Below, in pieces: positions 19,817 through 29,613 of a stretch of DNA of 64,000 nucleotides. Under the pieces are notes generated by a model. That model searched no databases. It was not told the DNA's origin and was given only the letters and a program-made list of their open reading frames with translations. Positions within the stretch are counted from its first letter, which is position 1. The number at the start of each line of letters is the position of its first letter. The stretch covers positions 160,185-224,184 of the forward strand of contig JAAEZG010000005.1 of NCBI GenBank assembly GCA_018222985.1, read 5' to 3'. The position numbers and the translations under genes are program-made. Origin of the DNA: Gammaproteobacteria bacterium. GTDB lineage: Bacteria > Pseudomonadota > Gammaproteobacteria > Enterobacterales > Alteromonadaceae.

Positions 19817-20490
19817 GGGTGCTCCTGTAGTTGTTGAAGGCGCTGTGGCGTACCGACGTCGGTCCACGCCGTATCGATAAGTGACGCTGCAATTTGTCCC
19901 TGCGAAATTGCATGATCAAGTATTGGTCGTAAGCGCACGAAAGCTTCGTGTCCAGGCGTATACATGGAGAACAATTGCGGCGAAAACAACCCCATACCCG
20001 TATATGTATAGGTTTTTTCGCAACCGTTAGGGGCTGCTAGATCACCTTGATTAAGCGCAAAATCACCGGCCTGATTATGCGGCGGATTTGTCGTCATCAT
20101 TAAATGCGCGAGTTTGCCCGGCGCTAGTTGACGCGGAAGCTTGGCAAAATCAAAGTCGGTAAAAATATCACCATTTATTACCCAAAACGGCTCTTCGCCT
20201 AACAATGGCAAAGCACGAATAATTCCACCAGCGGTTTCTAGCCCACCGGAGGTTTCTGCTGAATAGTTAATTTTTAACCCAAAACGACTGCCGTCCCCGA
20301 GTGCTGCGACAATGTGTTCACCCAACCAAGCATGATTGATAACTACCGTTGTCACCTGCTGCTGAGCTAGTTTTTCCAAATGATAAACAATCAGTGGTTT
20401 ACCGTTAACGGGCAGCAGCGGCTTGGGTGTTTGATCGGTCAACGGACGCATTCGTTCGCCGCGCCCCGCTGCTAAAATCATAGCGCGCAT
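19813..20490 (-). CDS. murU: N-acetylmuramate-1-phosphate uridylyltransferase
   Basis: A 225-residue nucleotidyltransferase. The GRGERMRPLTDQTPKPLLPV motif (9-28) is the sugar-phosphate nucleotidyltransferase signature. MurU makes UDP-MurNAc from MurNAc-1-phosphate in the fosfomycin-tolerant recycling route known from Pseudomonas. I assign it from size and from its place directly after an AmgK-type kinase next to lptD, the same arrangement as in Pseudomonas. Its ATG follows the amgK TAA with no gap. Confidence 0.85.
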   Translation of the reverse strand: MRAMILAAGRGERMRPLTDQTPKPLLPVNGKPLIVYHLEKLAQQQVTTVVINHAWLGEHIVAALGDGSRFGLKINYSAETSGGLETAGGIIRALPLLGEEPFWVINGDIFTDFDFAKLPRQLAPGKLAHLMMTTNPPHNQAGDFALNQGDLAAPNGCEKTYTYTGMGLFSPQLFSMYTPGHEAFVRLRPILDHAISQGQIAASLIDTAWTDVGTPQRLQQLQEHP

Positions 20491-21495
20491 TTACATCAGC
20501 TCCTGCAACGCAGGTTGTATGCGTTGCGCCAGCCAATCACGATAATCTTCAAATTCCGGATAGCGCCCCGCCACATCATATAAATAGCCAAGCGTACACG
20601 GAATATCTTGCAAGTAGCCTGATTTACCGTCGCGTAAAAATAATCGCGCAAAAATTCCCGCTGCTTTGGTGTGTCTTTGCATACCCATGAGATCAAACCA
20701 GCGCAGCCACTGCTCTTCGGTTACCGAGTTAGCTACAAGTTGCTGCTGTTTTAGTGTCTGCAAGAAGTCCACGGCGAGCTGCTCGACCTGTTCATTCGGC
20801 CAGCGCACATAGCAATCGCGCAACAAACTCACCGCATCGTAAGTTACCGGCCCAACTACAGCGTCTTGAAAATCGATATAGGCCAATTGGTTATCGGCCA
20901 ATACCATGATGTTGCGCGCATGAAAGTCACGGTGAACACCAACTTGGGGTTGTGCCAAAGCATTGTTCACTAAAGTGTCGCAAACGCGGTTCCACATCTG
21001 TTGTTCTTGCTCACTGAAAGACAGCTTTAAGTACTTGCTTACCAACCATTCGTGAAACAAATGTAATTCGCGGCGAAGTAGCGCTTCATCATAAGCCGGA
21101 AGTGGCCCTTGCGTGGTGCTCGTTACTCGCATCAAAGCGGGTAAATCAGCCAGTGCCGGCTGATACCATTGCTCCATCGACTGTTCCGTTAGCTCACTTA
21201 ATAACAACGTTGAGCCTAAGTCAGTCAACAACATAAAGCCGTTATTTTCGTCTGCGGCAATCACTTGGGGCACATGAACACCAGCCTCGGCATAGGCTTG
21301 GGCGATCGCCATAAATGGCTGAAGTGATTCTTGCGGTGGCGGCGCGTCAACCGCAATCAGGCTTCGATGCCCGTCAGAGGTGCGAAAATACCGGCGGAAG
21401 CTTGCATCACCGGACACGCTTTGCAGGCGTTGCTGACGATACCCAGTTATCGCCTCACACCATGCTTGTAATTGGAGTTCTCGTTGTTCGTTCAC
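20491..21495 (-). CDS. amgK: N-acetylmuramate/N-acetylglucosamine anomeric kinase
   Basis: A 334-residue aminoglycoside-phosphotransferase-fold kinase. The catalytic loop HRDFHARN is at 188-195 (Asp190) and the metal-binding IDFQD at 207-211. In Pseudomonas AmgK phosphorylates MurNAc at C1, feeding MurU. Pairing with murU and divergence from lptD support this function over aminoglycoside resistance. It is the first gene of its operon and shares a 161-nt promoter region with lptD. Confidence 0.85.
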   Translation of the reverse strand: MNEQRELQLQAWCEAITGYRQQRLQSVSGDASFRRYFRTSDGHRSLIAVDAPPPQESLQPFMAIAQAYAEAGVHVPQVIAADENNGFMLLTDLGSTLLLSELTEQSMEQWYQPALADLPALMRVTSTTQGPLPAYDEALLRRELHLFHEWLVSKYLKLSFSEQEQQMWNRVCDTLVNNALAQPQVGVHRDFHARNIMVLADNQLAYIDFQDAVVGPVTYDAVSLLRDCYVRWPNEQVEQLAVDFLQTLKQQQLVANSVTEEQWLRWFDLMGMQRHTKAAGIFARLFLRDGKSGYLQDIPCTLGYLYDVAGRYPEFEDYRDWLAQRIQPALQELM

Positions 21496-21656
21496 ATTGC
21501 CCTCATGGCTTGCTCGTATTAACCTAATAACATGAAGTTAAGGCGTTCTTAGTTTGCATACTGATGAAAAAAGCTCAGTTTAGCAAATGGCGGCAGAATA
21601 GAAATTGCTTTATCATAGCCTGCACATTGTGAAGGATAACTTGGGTACCGCGTTTC

Positions 21657-23930
21657 ATGCATAAATTTTTTTGGACATCCGTGTGGGTCATCACCGTTGG
21701 TGCTTGGCAACATACCGCCGTTGCACAACAAAATGTGCAACCACAAATGTCCGTATGCCCGGTACCTGCGCCGCTATTTAATGCCCCGATAAAGCCGTTC
21801 CCCAATTTACTTCCTGATGCCATTGGGGTTCGCGCAAATCGGGCAGATATCGATTCAACAACACAAGTTGCTTCATTTTTTGGTGCGGTTGAAGTGCAAC
21901 TGAATGAACAGCAGTTGCGAACTGAGCAAGCACAAATCAATCAACTGTCGGGCAATATTAATGCTAGCGGCGAAACGCGTTTTACTAATGGTTACGTTCA
22001 GGTCGCCTCTGAAAACTTCCGGCTAAATTCAGGTGAAAACCAGGCTTTCCTCAGCGGCGCTCGCTATCAGCTGGCTGTATCTGGCGCACACGGAAAAGCT
22101 GACATGCTTTCCATTTCGCCACAACAAGTACGCTTAGAAGGGTCAACCTTTACCACCTGCCCAAGCGAGAACCCTGCTTGGCAAATGAGTGCTGAAGAAA
22201 TTTCATTAAGTGAAGATGAAGCATGGGGCGAAGCCTGGCACGCCAAATTTGAGCTCTTTGGCGTACCTGTATTGTACATTCCGTACATAAATTTCCCTGT
22301 GACTGATGAGCGCAAATCGGGTTTTTTATTCCCTACGTTTCGTTCGTCGCAGAAAAACGGGTTCGAAGTTGAAATACCCTATTACATTAATATTGCGCCA
22401 AATATGGACGCAACGATTACGCCGCGCTATATGGCAGAGCGCGGGCTGCAAATGCAGGGTGAGTATCGATTTTTAACCGAGACAACCCAAGCACAATATA
22501 ATCTCGCCTATTTAGATGACGACAAAAGTAGCCTCGCTGACAACTCGCGTTTTTTGTGGCGCATAGAGCAACGCCATGCATGGAGCGATAACTGGCGTGG
22601 TTATCTTAATGGCACATTTATTAGTGACGATGACTATTTAAATGACATTGGTAGCGAGTTTGCTGGGCGAGCTGATGCACAACTATACCGCCATGCACAA
22701 ATTGATTATTTAAGCACAAACTGGGATGTGACCCTGCGCGCCGAAGACTTCGAGATTCTCGGCAACTATCGCTCGCCATATCGCACCATTCCACAAATTA
22801 TTAGCCATTATTCGTATGCACCGCTTGAGAACTGGGACTTTAAATTGTTTTCTGAGCTATCGCACTTTAGCAATCAAGATGACAGCAGCGACCAAGCAAC
22901 CCGCTTACACCTTCAACCTCAAATTGCCTACCATTTGGAACAGCCCGGCTACGACTGGTTGGCAGAATTGAGTTATGCATACACTTACTACAATCAAGAC
23001 GCCTCGGCTGAGCGTAATTTAGCAGAAAACCCAACGCGTGGATTGCCGAGTTTTCGTTGGCGCGCACGCGTTAATTTAGAGCGACTGATTGATTTAGGTG
23101 GCGACATTTATACCCACACCCTGCAACCACAAATTCAATATTTGTACACCCCTTATCGTGATCAGTCGGGTATTGGAATATATGACTCGACCTTAATGCA
23201 AGACGACTACCAAGGTTTATTTCGCGCACGCCGTTTTTCGGGCTTAGACCGTATTGCTGACACCAACCAAGTTACCGTCGGTGCCTCGACAAGCCTATTC
23301 GATACTCAAGCACGCGAGCTGGCACGATTTAGCTTTGGCCAAATTTATTACTTTGAAAATAGTCGCACCCAACTGTTCGAAAGTGTCGATACAACCACAG
23401 AGAATCGCTCTGACTTGGCGCTTGAAACCCGCTTTCGTATAAGCAACAACATGTATTTCAATAGCTCAATACAATACAACTTGGAGCAAAATACGACGCG
23501 TAAAAGTCAGACCACGCTTGAATACCGCAAAGACGAATTTAACCTCATTCAATTTAGCCACCGTACCGCAAGTAATTTACTTGAAAACAACGTGGAACAA
23601 GTTGGTATGTTGGGTGTCGTAGAAATCAGTCCGCGTTGGCAACTGGCTTCGAATTGGTACTATGACTTAGCAAACAGCCGTACCAACGATGCGCTGATTG
23701 CGTTACAGTACAGCGATTGTTGTTGGGCCATGCGCGTTAGTGGCTATCGACGAATAAACCGTAACCTTGAGTTCAATACTGGTGTGCCACAATCTGGCAC
23801 ACCTGAATTTGATACGGGTGTAAGTGTTCAATTTATAATAAAAGGCTTGGGTAGTGACAATAACGGCTTGCTTGATTTACTCGAGCAAAGTTTGTTTGGT
23901 TATCGCCACCCGTTCCATTTAAGCAACTAG
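21657..23930 (+). CDS. lptD: LPS-assembly outer-membrane protein LptD
   Basis: A 757-residue outer-membrane protein that inserts lipopolysaccharide into the outer leaflet. A signal peptide covers ~1-23 (AVA). An OstA/LptA-like jellyroll follows, then the large barrel. The four conserved cysteines that form the inter-domain disulfides are present: Cys34, Cys168 and the pair Cys688-Cys689. An in-frame stop at 21630 makes the ATG at 21657 the only ATG start; its Shine-Dalgarno is weak. It heads lptD-surA-pdxA-rsmA-apaG-apaH. Confidence 0.95.
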   Translation: MHKFFWTSVWVITVGAWQHTAVAQQNVQPQMSVCPVPAPLFNAPIKPFPNLLPDAIGVRANRADIDSTTQVASFFGAVEVQLNEQQLRTEQAQINQLSGNINASGETRFTNGYVQVASENFRLNSGENQAFLSGARYQLAVSGAHGKADMLSISPQQVRLEGSTFTTCPSENPAWQMSAEEISLSEDEAWGEAWHAKFELFGVPVLYIPYINFPVTDERKSGFLFPTFRSSQKNGFEVEIPYYINIAPNMDATITPRYMAERGLQMQGEYRFLTETTQAQYNLAYLDDDKSSLADNSRFLWRIEQRHAWSDNWRGYLNGTFISDDDYLNDIGSEFAGRADAQLYRHAQIDYLSTNWDVTLRAEDFEILGNYRSPYRTIPQIISHYSYAPLENWDFKLFSELSHFSNQDDSSDQATRLHLQPQIAYHLEQPGYDWLAELSYAYTYYNQDASAERNLAENPTRGLPSFRWRARVNLERLIDLGGDIYTHTLQPQIQYLYTPYRDQSGIGIYDSTLMQDDYQGLFRARRFSGLDRIADTNQVTVGASTSLFDTQARELARFSFGQIYYFENSRTQLFESVDTTTENRSDLALETRFRISNNMYFNSSIQYNLEQNTTRKSQTTLEYRKDEFNLIQFSHRTASNLLENNVEQVGMLGVVEISPRWQLASNWYYDLANSRTNDALIALQYSDCCWAMRVSGYRRINRNLEFNTGVPQSGTPEFDTGVSVQFIIKGLGSDNNGLLDLLEQSLFGYRHPFHLSN

Positions 23931-23939
23931 GTAGTATTC

Positions 23940-25226
23940 ATGGGTAATATCGTAAAGTTTTTTGTCGCCATTTCGGCACTTATTTTGAGTTCCGCCGTTA
24001 TGGGGCAGCAAGTACTCGACCGCGTTGCGGTTATCGTCAATGAAGGCGTTGTACTTGAAAGTGAAGTTGACCAATTGCTAAAACAAGTCAAAGCCAATGC
24101 GGCACGCTCGAACGCAGAGCTTCCGGCTGACAAGGTACTACGCATTCAAGCGATGGACCGGCTGATATTAACCGAGTTACAAAAGCAAGTGGCACAGCGC
24201 ATGGGTATTACCATTTCTGACGCGCAGCTCGAACAAACACTCACGCGTATTGCCAACGATCAAGACTTGTCTGTCGATGAACTACGTGCGCGGGTTACGA
24301 GCAATGGCGATAGCTGGAGCAGCTATCGTGAATCTGTTCGTAACGAAATGATTACCAGCGAAGTACAACGTGCTGCGGTTCGCCGTCGTGTATATATTTC
24401 ACCACAAGAGGTTTCAAACCTTGTTGAAGCCATGAACGAAGCGACTGAACAAGAAGTTGAGTATCGTCTTGGCCACATTCTTATTGGATTTCGTGACAAT
24501 GCAACAGCGGATGAAGTTCAAGCCACACGTGAGCGTGCCGAAAAGCTTTTAACCAAACTTCGCGAAGGCGCTGATTTTGAAAGAGCCGCCATTACTTCAT
24601 CGTCAGGTTCGCGCGCACTTGACGGCGGTGACATGGGATGGATGAATATAAACTCCATGCCAACGTTATTTGCTGATGCAGTTCGTGGCAAAAGCAAAGG
24701 CCAACTGATTGGGCCTTTGCGCAGTGGTGTCGGTTTCCACATTCTTAAGGTCAACGACTTACGCGGTATCGAACAAGTTGAGATTAGCGAAGTAAAAGCA
24801 CGTCATATTCTGATTACTCCGTCAGTGATCTTGTCAGAGCGACGCGCAAAAGAGCAGCTAGAAGACATTCGTGCACGCATTGTTGCTGGGGAGTTAGACT
24901 TTGCCGAAGCTGCTCGCGAGCATTCAGCTGATACCGGCTCTGCCGCAAATGGTGGTGACTTGGGTTGGGCAGAACCGTCCATTTATGCGCCTGAATTTAA
25001 ACGTACGCTCGAAGAAGCTAACATTGGCGAAATCAGCCAGCCATTTAAAACCCAATTTGGTTGGCATATTGCCGAAGTCCTTGATCGCCGTGTGCAAGAC
25101 GCTACCAAGCGTAGCCAAGAAAACCGTGCGTATCAGCTACTTTTCAGTCGCAAATATCAAGAAGAATTAGAAAACTGGCAGCAAGAAATTCGTGACGAAG
25201 CGTACATTGAAACTGTCATTGACTAG
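23940..25226 (+). CDS. surA: Periplasmic chaperone and peptidyl-prolyl isomerase SurA
   Basis: A 428-residue periplasmic chaperone for outer-membrane proteins, including LptD. It has a signal peptide (ending VMG/QQ near 21), an N-terminal chaperone domain (~22-170) and two parvulin domains, each opening with a HILI motif, near 178 and 288, and each with a GGD(M/L)GW motif. The length equals E. coli SurA. It begins 10 nt after lptD and precedes pdxA, the standard order. Confidence 0.95.
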   Translation: MGNIVKFFVAISALILSSAVMGQQVLDRVAVIVNEGVVLESEVDQLLKQVKANAARSNAELPADKVLRIQAMDRLILTELQKQVAQRMGITISDAQLEQTLTRIANDQDLSVDELRARVTSNGDSWSSYRESVRNEMITSEVQRAAVRRRVYISPQEVSNLVEAMNEATEQEVEYRLGHILIGFRDNATADEVQATRERAEKLLTKLREGADFERAAITSSSGSRALDGGDMGWMNINSMPTLFADAVRGKSKGQLIGPLRSGVGFHILKVNDLRGIEQVEISEVKARHILITPSVILSERRAKEQLEDIRARIVAGELDFAEAAREHSADTGSAANGGDLGWAEPSIYAPEFKRTLEEANIGEISQPFKTQFGWHIAEVLDRRVQDATKRSQENRAYQLLFSRKYQEELENWQQEIRDEAYIETVID

Positions 25227-25239
25227 TTGAGTATCGTTC

Positions 25240-26220
25240 ATGACTGTAGCGCGCATTGCATTTACCCCAGGCGAGCCAGCCGGCGTTGGCCCTGATCTTG
25301 CTGTGCGCCTTGCCCAATATGACTGGTCCATTGAACTGGTGGTTATTGCGAACAGCGCGTTACTACAACAACGCGCTGATGCACTTAAGCTGCCATTAGA
25401 AATTCGCGAATACCAACCTTACCAACCTGCCCAAGCCCAAACCGCTGGCTCGTTAACCGTATGCGAACAACCGTTGCGAACAACGGTGTTACCGCAGCAG
25501 CTGAATACAGATAACGCGGAGTATGTATTAACAACCTTGCAGCGCGCCGCAGAAGGCTGCTTAGCAGGAGAGTTTGCGGCGTTAGTAACCGGCCCCGTGC
25601 ATAAGGGCGTTATTAACGAAGCTGGCTACAACTTTAGTGGCCACACCGAGTTTTTTGCACAGCTTAGTCATACCGAGCAGGTGGTCATGATGCTTGCAAC
25701 AGAAGGGTTACGAGTTGCATTAGTCACCACGCACCTGCCTTTGCTTGAAGTACCCGCGCAAATTAGTAAGGCTAAAGTTGAGCGCGTGGTGCGTATTGTC
25801 GCTGACGATTTAAACCAAAAATGGGGCATTCAGCAACCGCGTATTTTGGTGTGCGGATTAAACCCTCATGCAGGTGAACAAGGGCACCTTGGACGAGAAG
25901 AAATTGACTCAATTACGCCGGCTATTGAGGCGTTGCAGCAGTCAGGGCTGAATGTCACTGGCCCTTACCCCGCCGACACGGTATTCCAGCCTCATTATCT
26001 AGAAGATGCCGATGCTGTGGTCGCGATGTATCACGACCAAGGGTTACCTGTGTTAAAATACAAGGGTTTTGGTAACGCAATTAATATTACGCTGGGCTTA
26101 CCGTTTATTCGAACTTCGGTTGATCACGGTACGGCCCTAGACAAAGCAGCAACAAATAATGTAGATGATCGCAGCGCTATACTTGCCTTGCGCACTGCAA
26201 TCGACATGGTAAATAAATGA
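25240..26220 (+). CDS. pdxA: 4-hydroxythreonine-4-phosphate dehydrogenase
   Basis: A 326-residue metal- and NAD-dependent enzyme of pyridoxal phosphate synthesis. The metal ligands lie in [14 protein letters not shown] and [12 protein letters not shown], and the C-terminal [11 protein letters not shown] is typical. It acts after Epd (4.0-5.0 kb) in the same pathway. Its TGA overlaps the rsmA ATG by 4 nt. Confidence 0.95.
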   Translation: MTVARIAFTPGEPAGVGPDLAVRLAQYDWSIELVVIANSALLQQRADALKLPLEIREYQPYQPAQAQTAGSLTVCEQPLRTTVLPQQLNTDNAEYVLTTLQRAAEGCLAGEFAALVTGPVHKGVINEAGYNFSGHTEFFAQLSHTEQVVMMLATEGLRVALVTTHLPLLEVPAQISKAKVERVVRIVADDLNQKWGIQQPRILVCGLNPHAGEQGHLGREEIDSITPAIEALQQSGLNVTGPYPADTVFQPHYLEDADAVVAMYHDQGLPVLKYKGFGNAINITLGLPFIRTSVDHGTALDKAATNNVDDRSAILALRTAIDMVNK

Positions 26221-27026
26221 CAAAAACACATCTAGGACACCGCGCGCGTAAACGTTTTGGACAAAACTTTCTTCATGATGAGTTTGTCATTAACGATATT
26301 GTCGACGCCATAAATCCTCAACCCGGGCAAAACCTTATCGAAATAGGTCCGGGGCTTGCTGCGTTAACTGAGCCAGTGGCCGAACGGGCGGAACAACTAA
26401 CGGTGGTTGAACTTGACCGTGATTTAGCCGATCGCCTTGAGCAACATCCGTTTTTGAGCAGCAAGCTAACTGTGTTTCGTGGTGATGCATTAAAAACAGA
26501 CTTTCGGCAGTTTGCCAAAGAGCAACCAATACGGGTGTTTGGAAACCTTCCGTACAACATTTCAACGCCGCTTATTTTTCATCTTCTAGAGCACCTTGAT
26601 GTGATTGAAGATATGCACTTTATGCTGCAAAAAGAAGTGGTTGAACGCTTAGCTGCTGAGCCCAATAGCAAGGCCTATGGGCGTATTAGTGTTGGTATTC
26701 AGCAAGCTTGCCGCGTTGAACCGGTGTTGATGGTACCACCAGGAGCCTTTACGCCGCCGCCTAAAGTAGATTCGGCAGTAGTGCGACTTGTACCTTACAA
26801 AGAATCACCCTACCCTGTAAAAAGTCGTGAGGCGCTGCATAAAGTATGTTTGATTGCGTTTAATCAACGCCGTAAAACAATTCGCAATAATTTAAAGCAG
26901 CTCATGTCTGACGAACAAATTGAGGCATTGGGTATTGACCCAAATGCACGTCCAGAAACTCTTTCGGTCGCTGACTATTGTCGTCTGGCTGATTGGTACA
27001 GCGAACAGCAAGGTGAACATGCATAG
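26217..27026 (+). CDS. rsmA: 16S rRNA m6,2A1518/1519 dimethyltransferase
   Basis: A 269-residue KsgA/RsmA methyltransferase that dimethylates two adjacent adenines near the 3' end of 16S rRNA. It shows [10 protein letters not shown], the SAM loop [10 protein letters not shown] and the catalytic FGNLPYNIS near residue 110. It overlaps pdxA by 4 nt and apaG by 8 nt. Confidence 0.96.
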   Translation: MTKTHLGHRARKRFGQNFLHDEFVINDIVDAINPQPGQNLIEIGPGLAALTEPVAERAEQLTVVELDRDLADRLEQHPFLSSKLTVFRGDALKTDFRQFAKEQPIRVFGNLPYNISTPLIFHLLEHLDVIEDMHFMLQKEVVERLAAEPNSKAYGRISVGIQQACRVEPVLMVPPGAFTPPPKVDSAVVRLVPYKESPYPVKSREALHKVCLIAFNQRRKTIRNNLKQLMSDEQIEALGIDPNARPETLSVADYCRLADWYSEQQGEHA

Positions 27027-27387
27027 CATTGAAATTGAAGTAAAAACCCACTTCATTGCATCGCATTCCGATGCTGCCGCAGGTGAATATACATTTGCCT
27101 ACACCATAACTATTACCAACCGCTCGAACACGTCGGTGCAACTCATTAAGCGTGCTTGGAAGATCACTGACGCTGATCACAAAATAACGCGTGTGGCCGG
27201 CGATGGCGTGGTGGGTGAACAACCTCACATAGCGCCTGGTGAAAGTTACAGTTATACCAGTGGCACTGTATTGGCGACACCTATTGGCACCATGGAAGGC
27301 TTTTATACCATGGTCGATACAAGCGGCACTGCTTTTGACGTCGAAATTCCGTCGTTTCGATTAGCTATTCCCAATATTATTCACTAA
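27019..27387 (+). CDS. apaG: ApaG (DUF525) family protein
   Basis: A 122-residue fibronectin-III-like beta protein of unknown biochemical role, often next to apaH. Typical segments are [23 protein letters not shown], the glycine-rich GDGVVGEQP and [12 protein letters not shown] chose the ATG at 27019, inside the last codons of rsmA; longer in-frame starts further back lie within rsmA and add no conserved sequence. Confidence 0.93.
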   Translation: MHSIEIEVKTHFIASHSDAAAGEYTFAYTITITNRSNTSVQLIKRAWKITDADHKITRVAGDGVVGEQPHIAPGESYSYTSGTVLATPIGTMEGFYTMVDTSGTAFDVEIPSFRLAIPNIIH

Positions 27388-27405
27388 CTAACTGAAGGGT
27401 GAATA

Positions 27406-28233
27406 ATGGCACGTTATATTGTTGGCGATATTCAAGGTTGCGCACTGGAGCTTAAGCATCTTCTGGCAAAAGTGAACTTTAAGCCACAATTCGACGAGCT
27501 TTGGTGTGTGGGAGACTTAGTCGGTCGCGGCCCTGATTCACTAGCAACGTTAACGTTTATTCAGCGTTTAGGCCCGGCCGCAAAAATCGTGCTCGGTAAT
27601 CATGACTTAAACTTACTTGCGGTGTTACTCAATGTTCGCGAAGCAGACCCTCGCGATAAATTAGATGCCATTATTGCCCTGCCCGATGCCGAAAAACAGC
27701 AACTTATTGCTTGGTTAGTACAGCAACCTTTAATGCGGCAAACCAGCGACCGACTGGTGATGACTCATGCTGGTATATACCCTTGGTGGACTGTCGAGCA
27801 AGCACAAAATTACGCTGATGAGGTGTCTAGTGCTCTACAGCAAGCATGGCAACAGCACGCATTGGGTGAGTTTTTACAAAGCATGTACGGCAACCAGCCC
27901 AACTTATGGTCAGAGTCGCTTACCGGACATGAGCGTGTGCGGTTTATTATTAATGCCTTCACACGCATGCGTTTTTGTGACGAGCAAGGTCAGCTAAACT
28001 TTACTGAAAAAAGCGCACCGAGCTCTAAGCCACGCGAAGATGGTCTTGTGCCTTGGTTTGAGCTGTGGGATATCGACGCCGCCACGTTAGTCTTCGGGCA
28101 TTGGGCTGCCCTTATGGGACACACCCACAGAGAAGATGTGATTGGTTTAGACACTGGCTGTGTTTGGGGAAAACACCTAACACTGCTGCATTGGCCGAGC
28201 GGCAAACGCAGCAGTGTCGCTGCAAAAAGTTAA
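27406..28233 (+). CDS. apaH: Symmetrical bis(5'-nucleosyl)-tetraphosphatase
   Basis: A 275-residue metallophosphatase that splits Ap4A into two ADP; in E. coli it also removes Np4 caps from RNA. Metal motifs are GDIQGC (7-12), [10 protein letters not shown] (~37-46), GNHDLN (~65-70) and GHWA near 230. It is the last gene of the lptD operon. Its TAA overlaps the tyrS stop on the other strand through a shared TTAA. Confidence 0.95.
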   Translation: MARYIVGDIQGCALELKHLLAKVNFKPQFDELWCVGDLVGRGPDSLATLTFIQRLGPAAKIVLGNHDLNLLAVLLNVREADPRDKLDAIIALPDAEKQQLIAWLVQQPLMRQTSDRLVMTHAGIYPWWTVEQAQNYADEVSSALQQAWQQHALGEFLQSMYGNQPNLWSESLTGHERVRFIINAFTRMRFCDEQGQLNFTEKSAPSSKPREDGLVPWFELWDIDAATLVFGHWAALMGHTHREDVIGLDTGCVWGKHLTLLHWPSGKRSSVAAKS

Positions 28234-29432
28234 CTAACCGTAATACGCGCAAACTTCCGTTTGCCCACTTGGAAAACAGCTTTTGTTCCGGCGGCTATTT
28301 GTAACTTGGTGTCAGCCACTTTTTCACCGTCAATTTTTACCGCGCTTTGTTTAATCATGCGCATCGCTTCTGACGTAGATGCAACCAAGTTTGCCTCGCG
28401 CAGTAGGTTGCCAATAGCAATCTGTCCATTGTCGCTCGCTACAGTTAGCTCTGGCATATCGTCAGGAATCGCGTTTTTACTAAAGCGTTGAATAAAGTCT
28501 TGTTCCGCCGCATCGGCTGCGGCTTCATCATGAAACCGCGCAATAATTTCTTTGGCTAGCAAAACTTTGTAATCGCGCGGGTTAGCACCACCGGCTATGG
28601 CTTGTTTGAAACCGTTAATTTCGTCAAGCGGCCGGAAGCTTAACAATTCGTAGTAACGCCACATTAGGTCATCAGAAATAGACATGACTTTGCCAAACAT
28701 GTCATTGGCAGGTTCGGTAATACCAATATAGTTACCGAGTGACTTTGACATTTTTTGTACGCCATCAAGACCTTCTAACAAAGGAACCATGATCACCGTT
28801 TGCGGTTTTTGTCCTTCGTCCTTTTGCAGTTCGCGGCCCATTAATAGGTTAAAACGCTGGTCGGTGCCCCCAAGCTCAACGTCGGCTTGCAGTGCAACAG
28901 AGTCCCAACCTTGAACCAATGGATATAAAAACTCATGAATTGCTATAGGCTGGCCACTGCCATAGCGCTTTTTAAAGTCGTCACGCTCAAGCATACGAGC
29001 GACGGTTTGACGTGCGGCTAATTTGATCATGCCAGCGGCACCAAGCTCGTTCATCCACTCTGAATTAAAGCGAATTTTGGTTTTTGCTGGGTCAAGAATT
29101 TTGAACACTTGCTCTTTATAAGTCTGTGCGTTGGCCAATACATCTTCACGAGAAAGCGGTTTGCGCGTTACGTTTTTGCCGGTTGGGTCACCGATCATGC
29201 CGGTAAAATCGCCAATCAAAAATATAATCTCATGGCCTAAGTCTTGAAACACTCGCATTTTATTGATCAACACGGTATGTCCAAGGTGTAAATCGGGTGC
29301 TGTCGGATCAAAACCAGCTTTTATCACGAGCGGCTTGCCACTCGCTAATTTTTCTTTAAGCTCTTGCGCTAAAAGAATTTCTTCGGTACCACGCGCTATT
29401 TCGGCGAACGCATCCGCAGCTGATAATGTCAT
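28230..29432 (-). CDS. tyrS: Tyrosyl-tRNA synthetase, TyrZ-like form
   Basis: A 400-residue class I synthetase that charges tRNA-Tyr. The HIGH-like motif is HLGH at 49-52, KMSKS is at 227-231, and an S4 RNA-binding domain covers the last ~65 residues. The ~400-residue length and motif context fit the second bacterial TyrRS type seen in Pseudomonas and marine gammaproteobacteria. I chose the ATG at 29432 with AGGAG 9 nt upstream. A 43-residue upstream extension is open but not conserved and would cover the likely promoter. Confidence 0.93.
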   Translation of the reverse strand: MTLSAADAFAEIARGTEEILLAQELKEKLASGKPLVIKAGFDPTAPDLHLGHTVLINKMRVFQDLGHEIIFLIGDFTGMIGDPTGKNVTRKPLSREDVLANAQTYKEQVFKILDPAKTKIRFNSEWMNELGAAGMIKLAARQTVARMLERDDFKKRYGSGQPIAIHEFLYPLVQGWDSVALQADVELGGTDQRFNLLMGRELQKDEGQKPQTVIMVPLLEGLDGVQKMSKSLGNYIGITEPANDMFGKVMSISDDLMWRYYELLSFRPLDEINGFKQAIAGGANPRDYKVLLAKEIIARFHDEAAADAAEQDFIQRFSKNAIPDDMPELTVASDNGQIAIGNLLREANLVASTSEAMRMIKQSAVKIDGEKVADTKLQIAAGTKAVFQVGKRKFARITVS

Positions 29433-29477
29433 ATGCAACAGTCTCCTAAATTCGATCAATTTGGCCACAAGCCTTGC

Positions 29478-29483
29478 ATTGTA
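29478..29483 (-). promoter_or_regulatory. Candidate -10 element for tyrS
   Basis: On the minus strand TACAAT lies about 46 nt before the tyrS ATG, with a weak TTAAAA 17 nt upstream. It sits in the small palindrome GCAT-TGT-ATGC. This is visual matching only. Confidence 0.4.
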
Positions 29484-29523
29484 TGCTATTTCTTGAAGGC
29501 TTTTAAGTTCATTTAAAGGTAAA

Positions 29524-29554
29524 TTGACTGGAAAATCGCCACACTTCGTATTAT
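29524..29554 (+). promoter_or_regulatory. Candidate sigma-70 promoter for the M23 peptidase-anmK operon
   Basis: TTGACT (29524-29529) and TATTAT (29549-29554) are good -35 and -10 matches, separated by 19 nt, slightly longer than ideal. The element lies 60 nt before the start codon, in the divergent tyrS/M23 region. Confidence 0.45.
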
Positions 29555-29613
29555 TCTGCATTTAGATCCAACGATACGCGAATAATAATATTGCGCTAAC
29601 TTATCGGAAGGTT

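Noticed and set aside
20491..21495. Aminoglycoside resistance kinase
   Set aside because: The fold is shared, but pairing with murU next to lptD points to AmgK in muropeptide recycling.
29433..29561. N-terminal extension of TyrS by 43 residues
   Set aside because: Not part of the TyrRS fold; it would cover the likely promoter, and the ATG at 29432 has a ribosome site.
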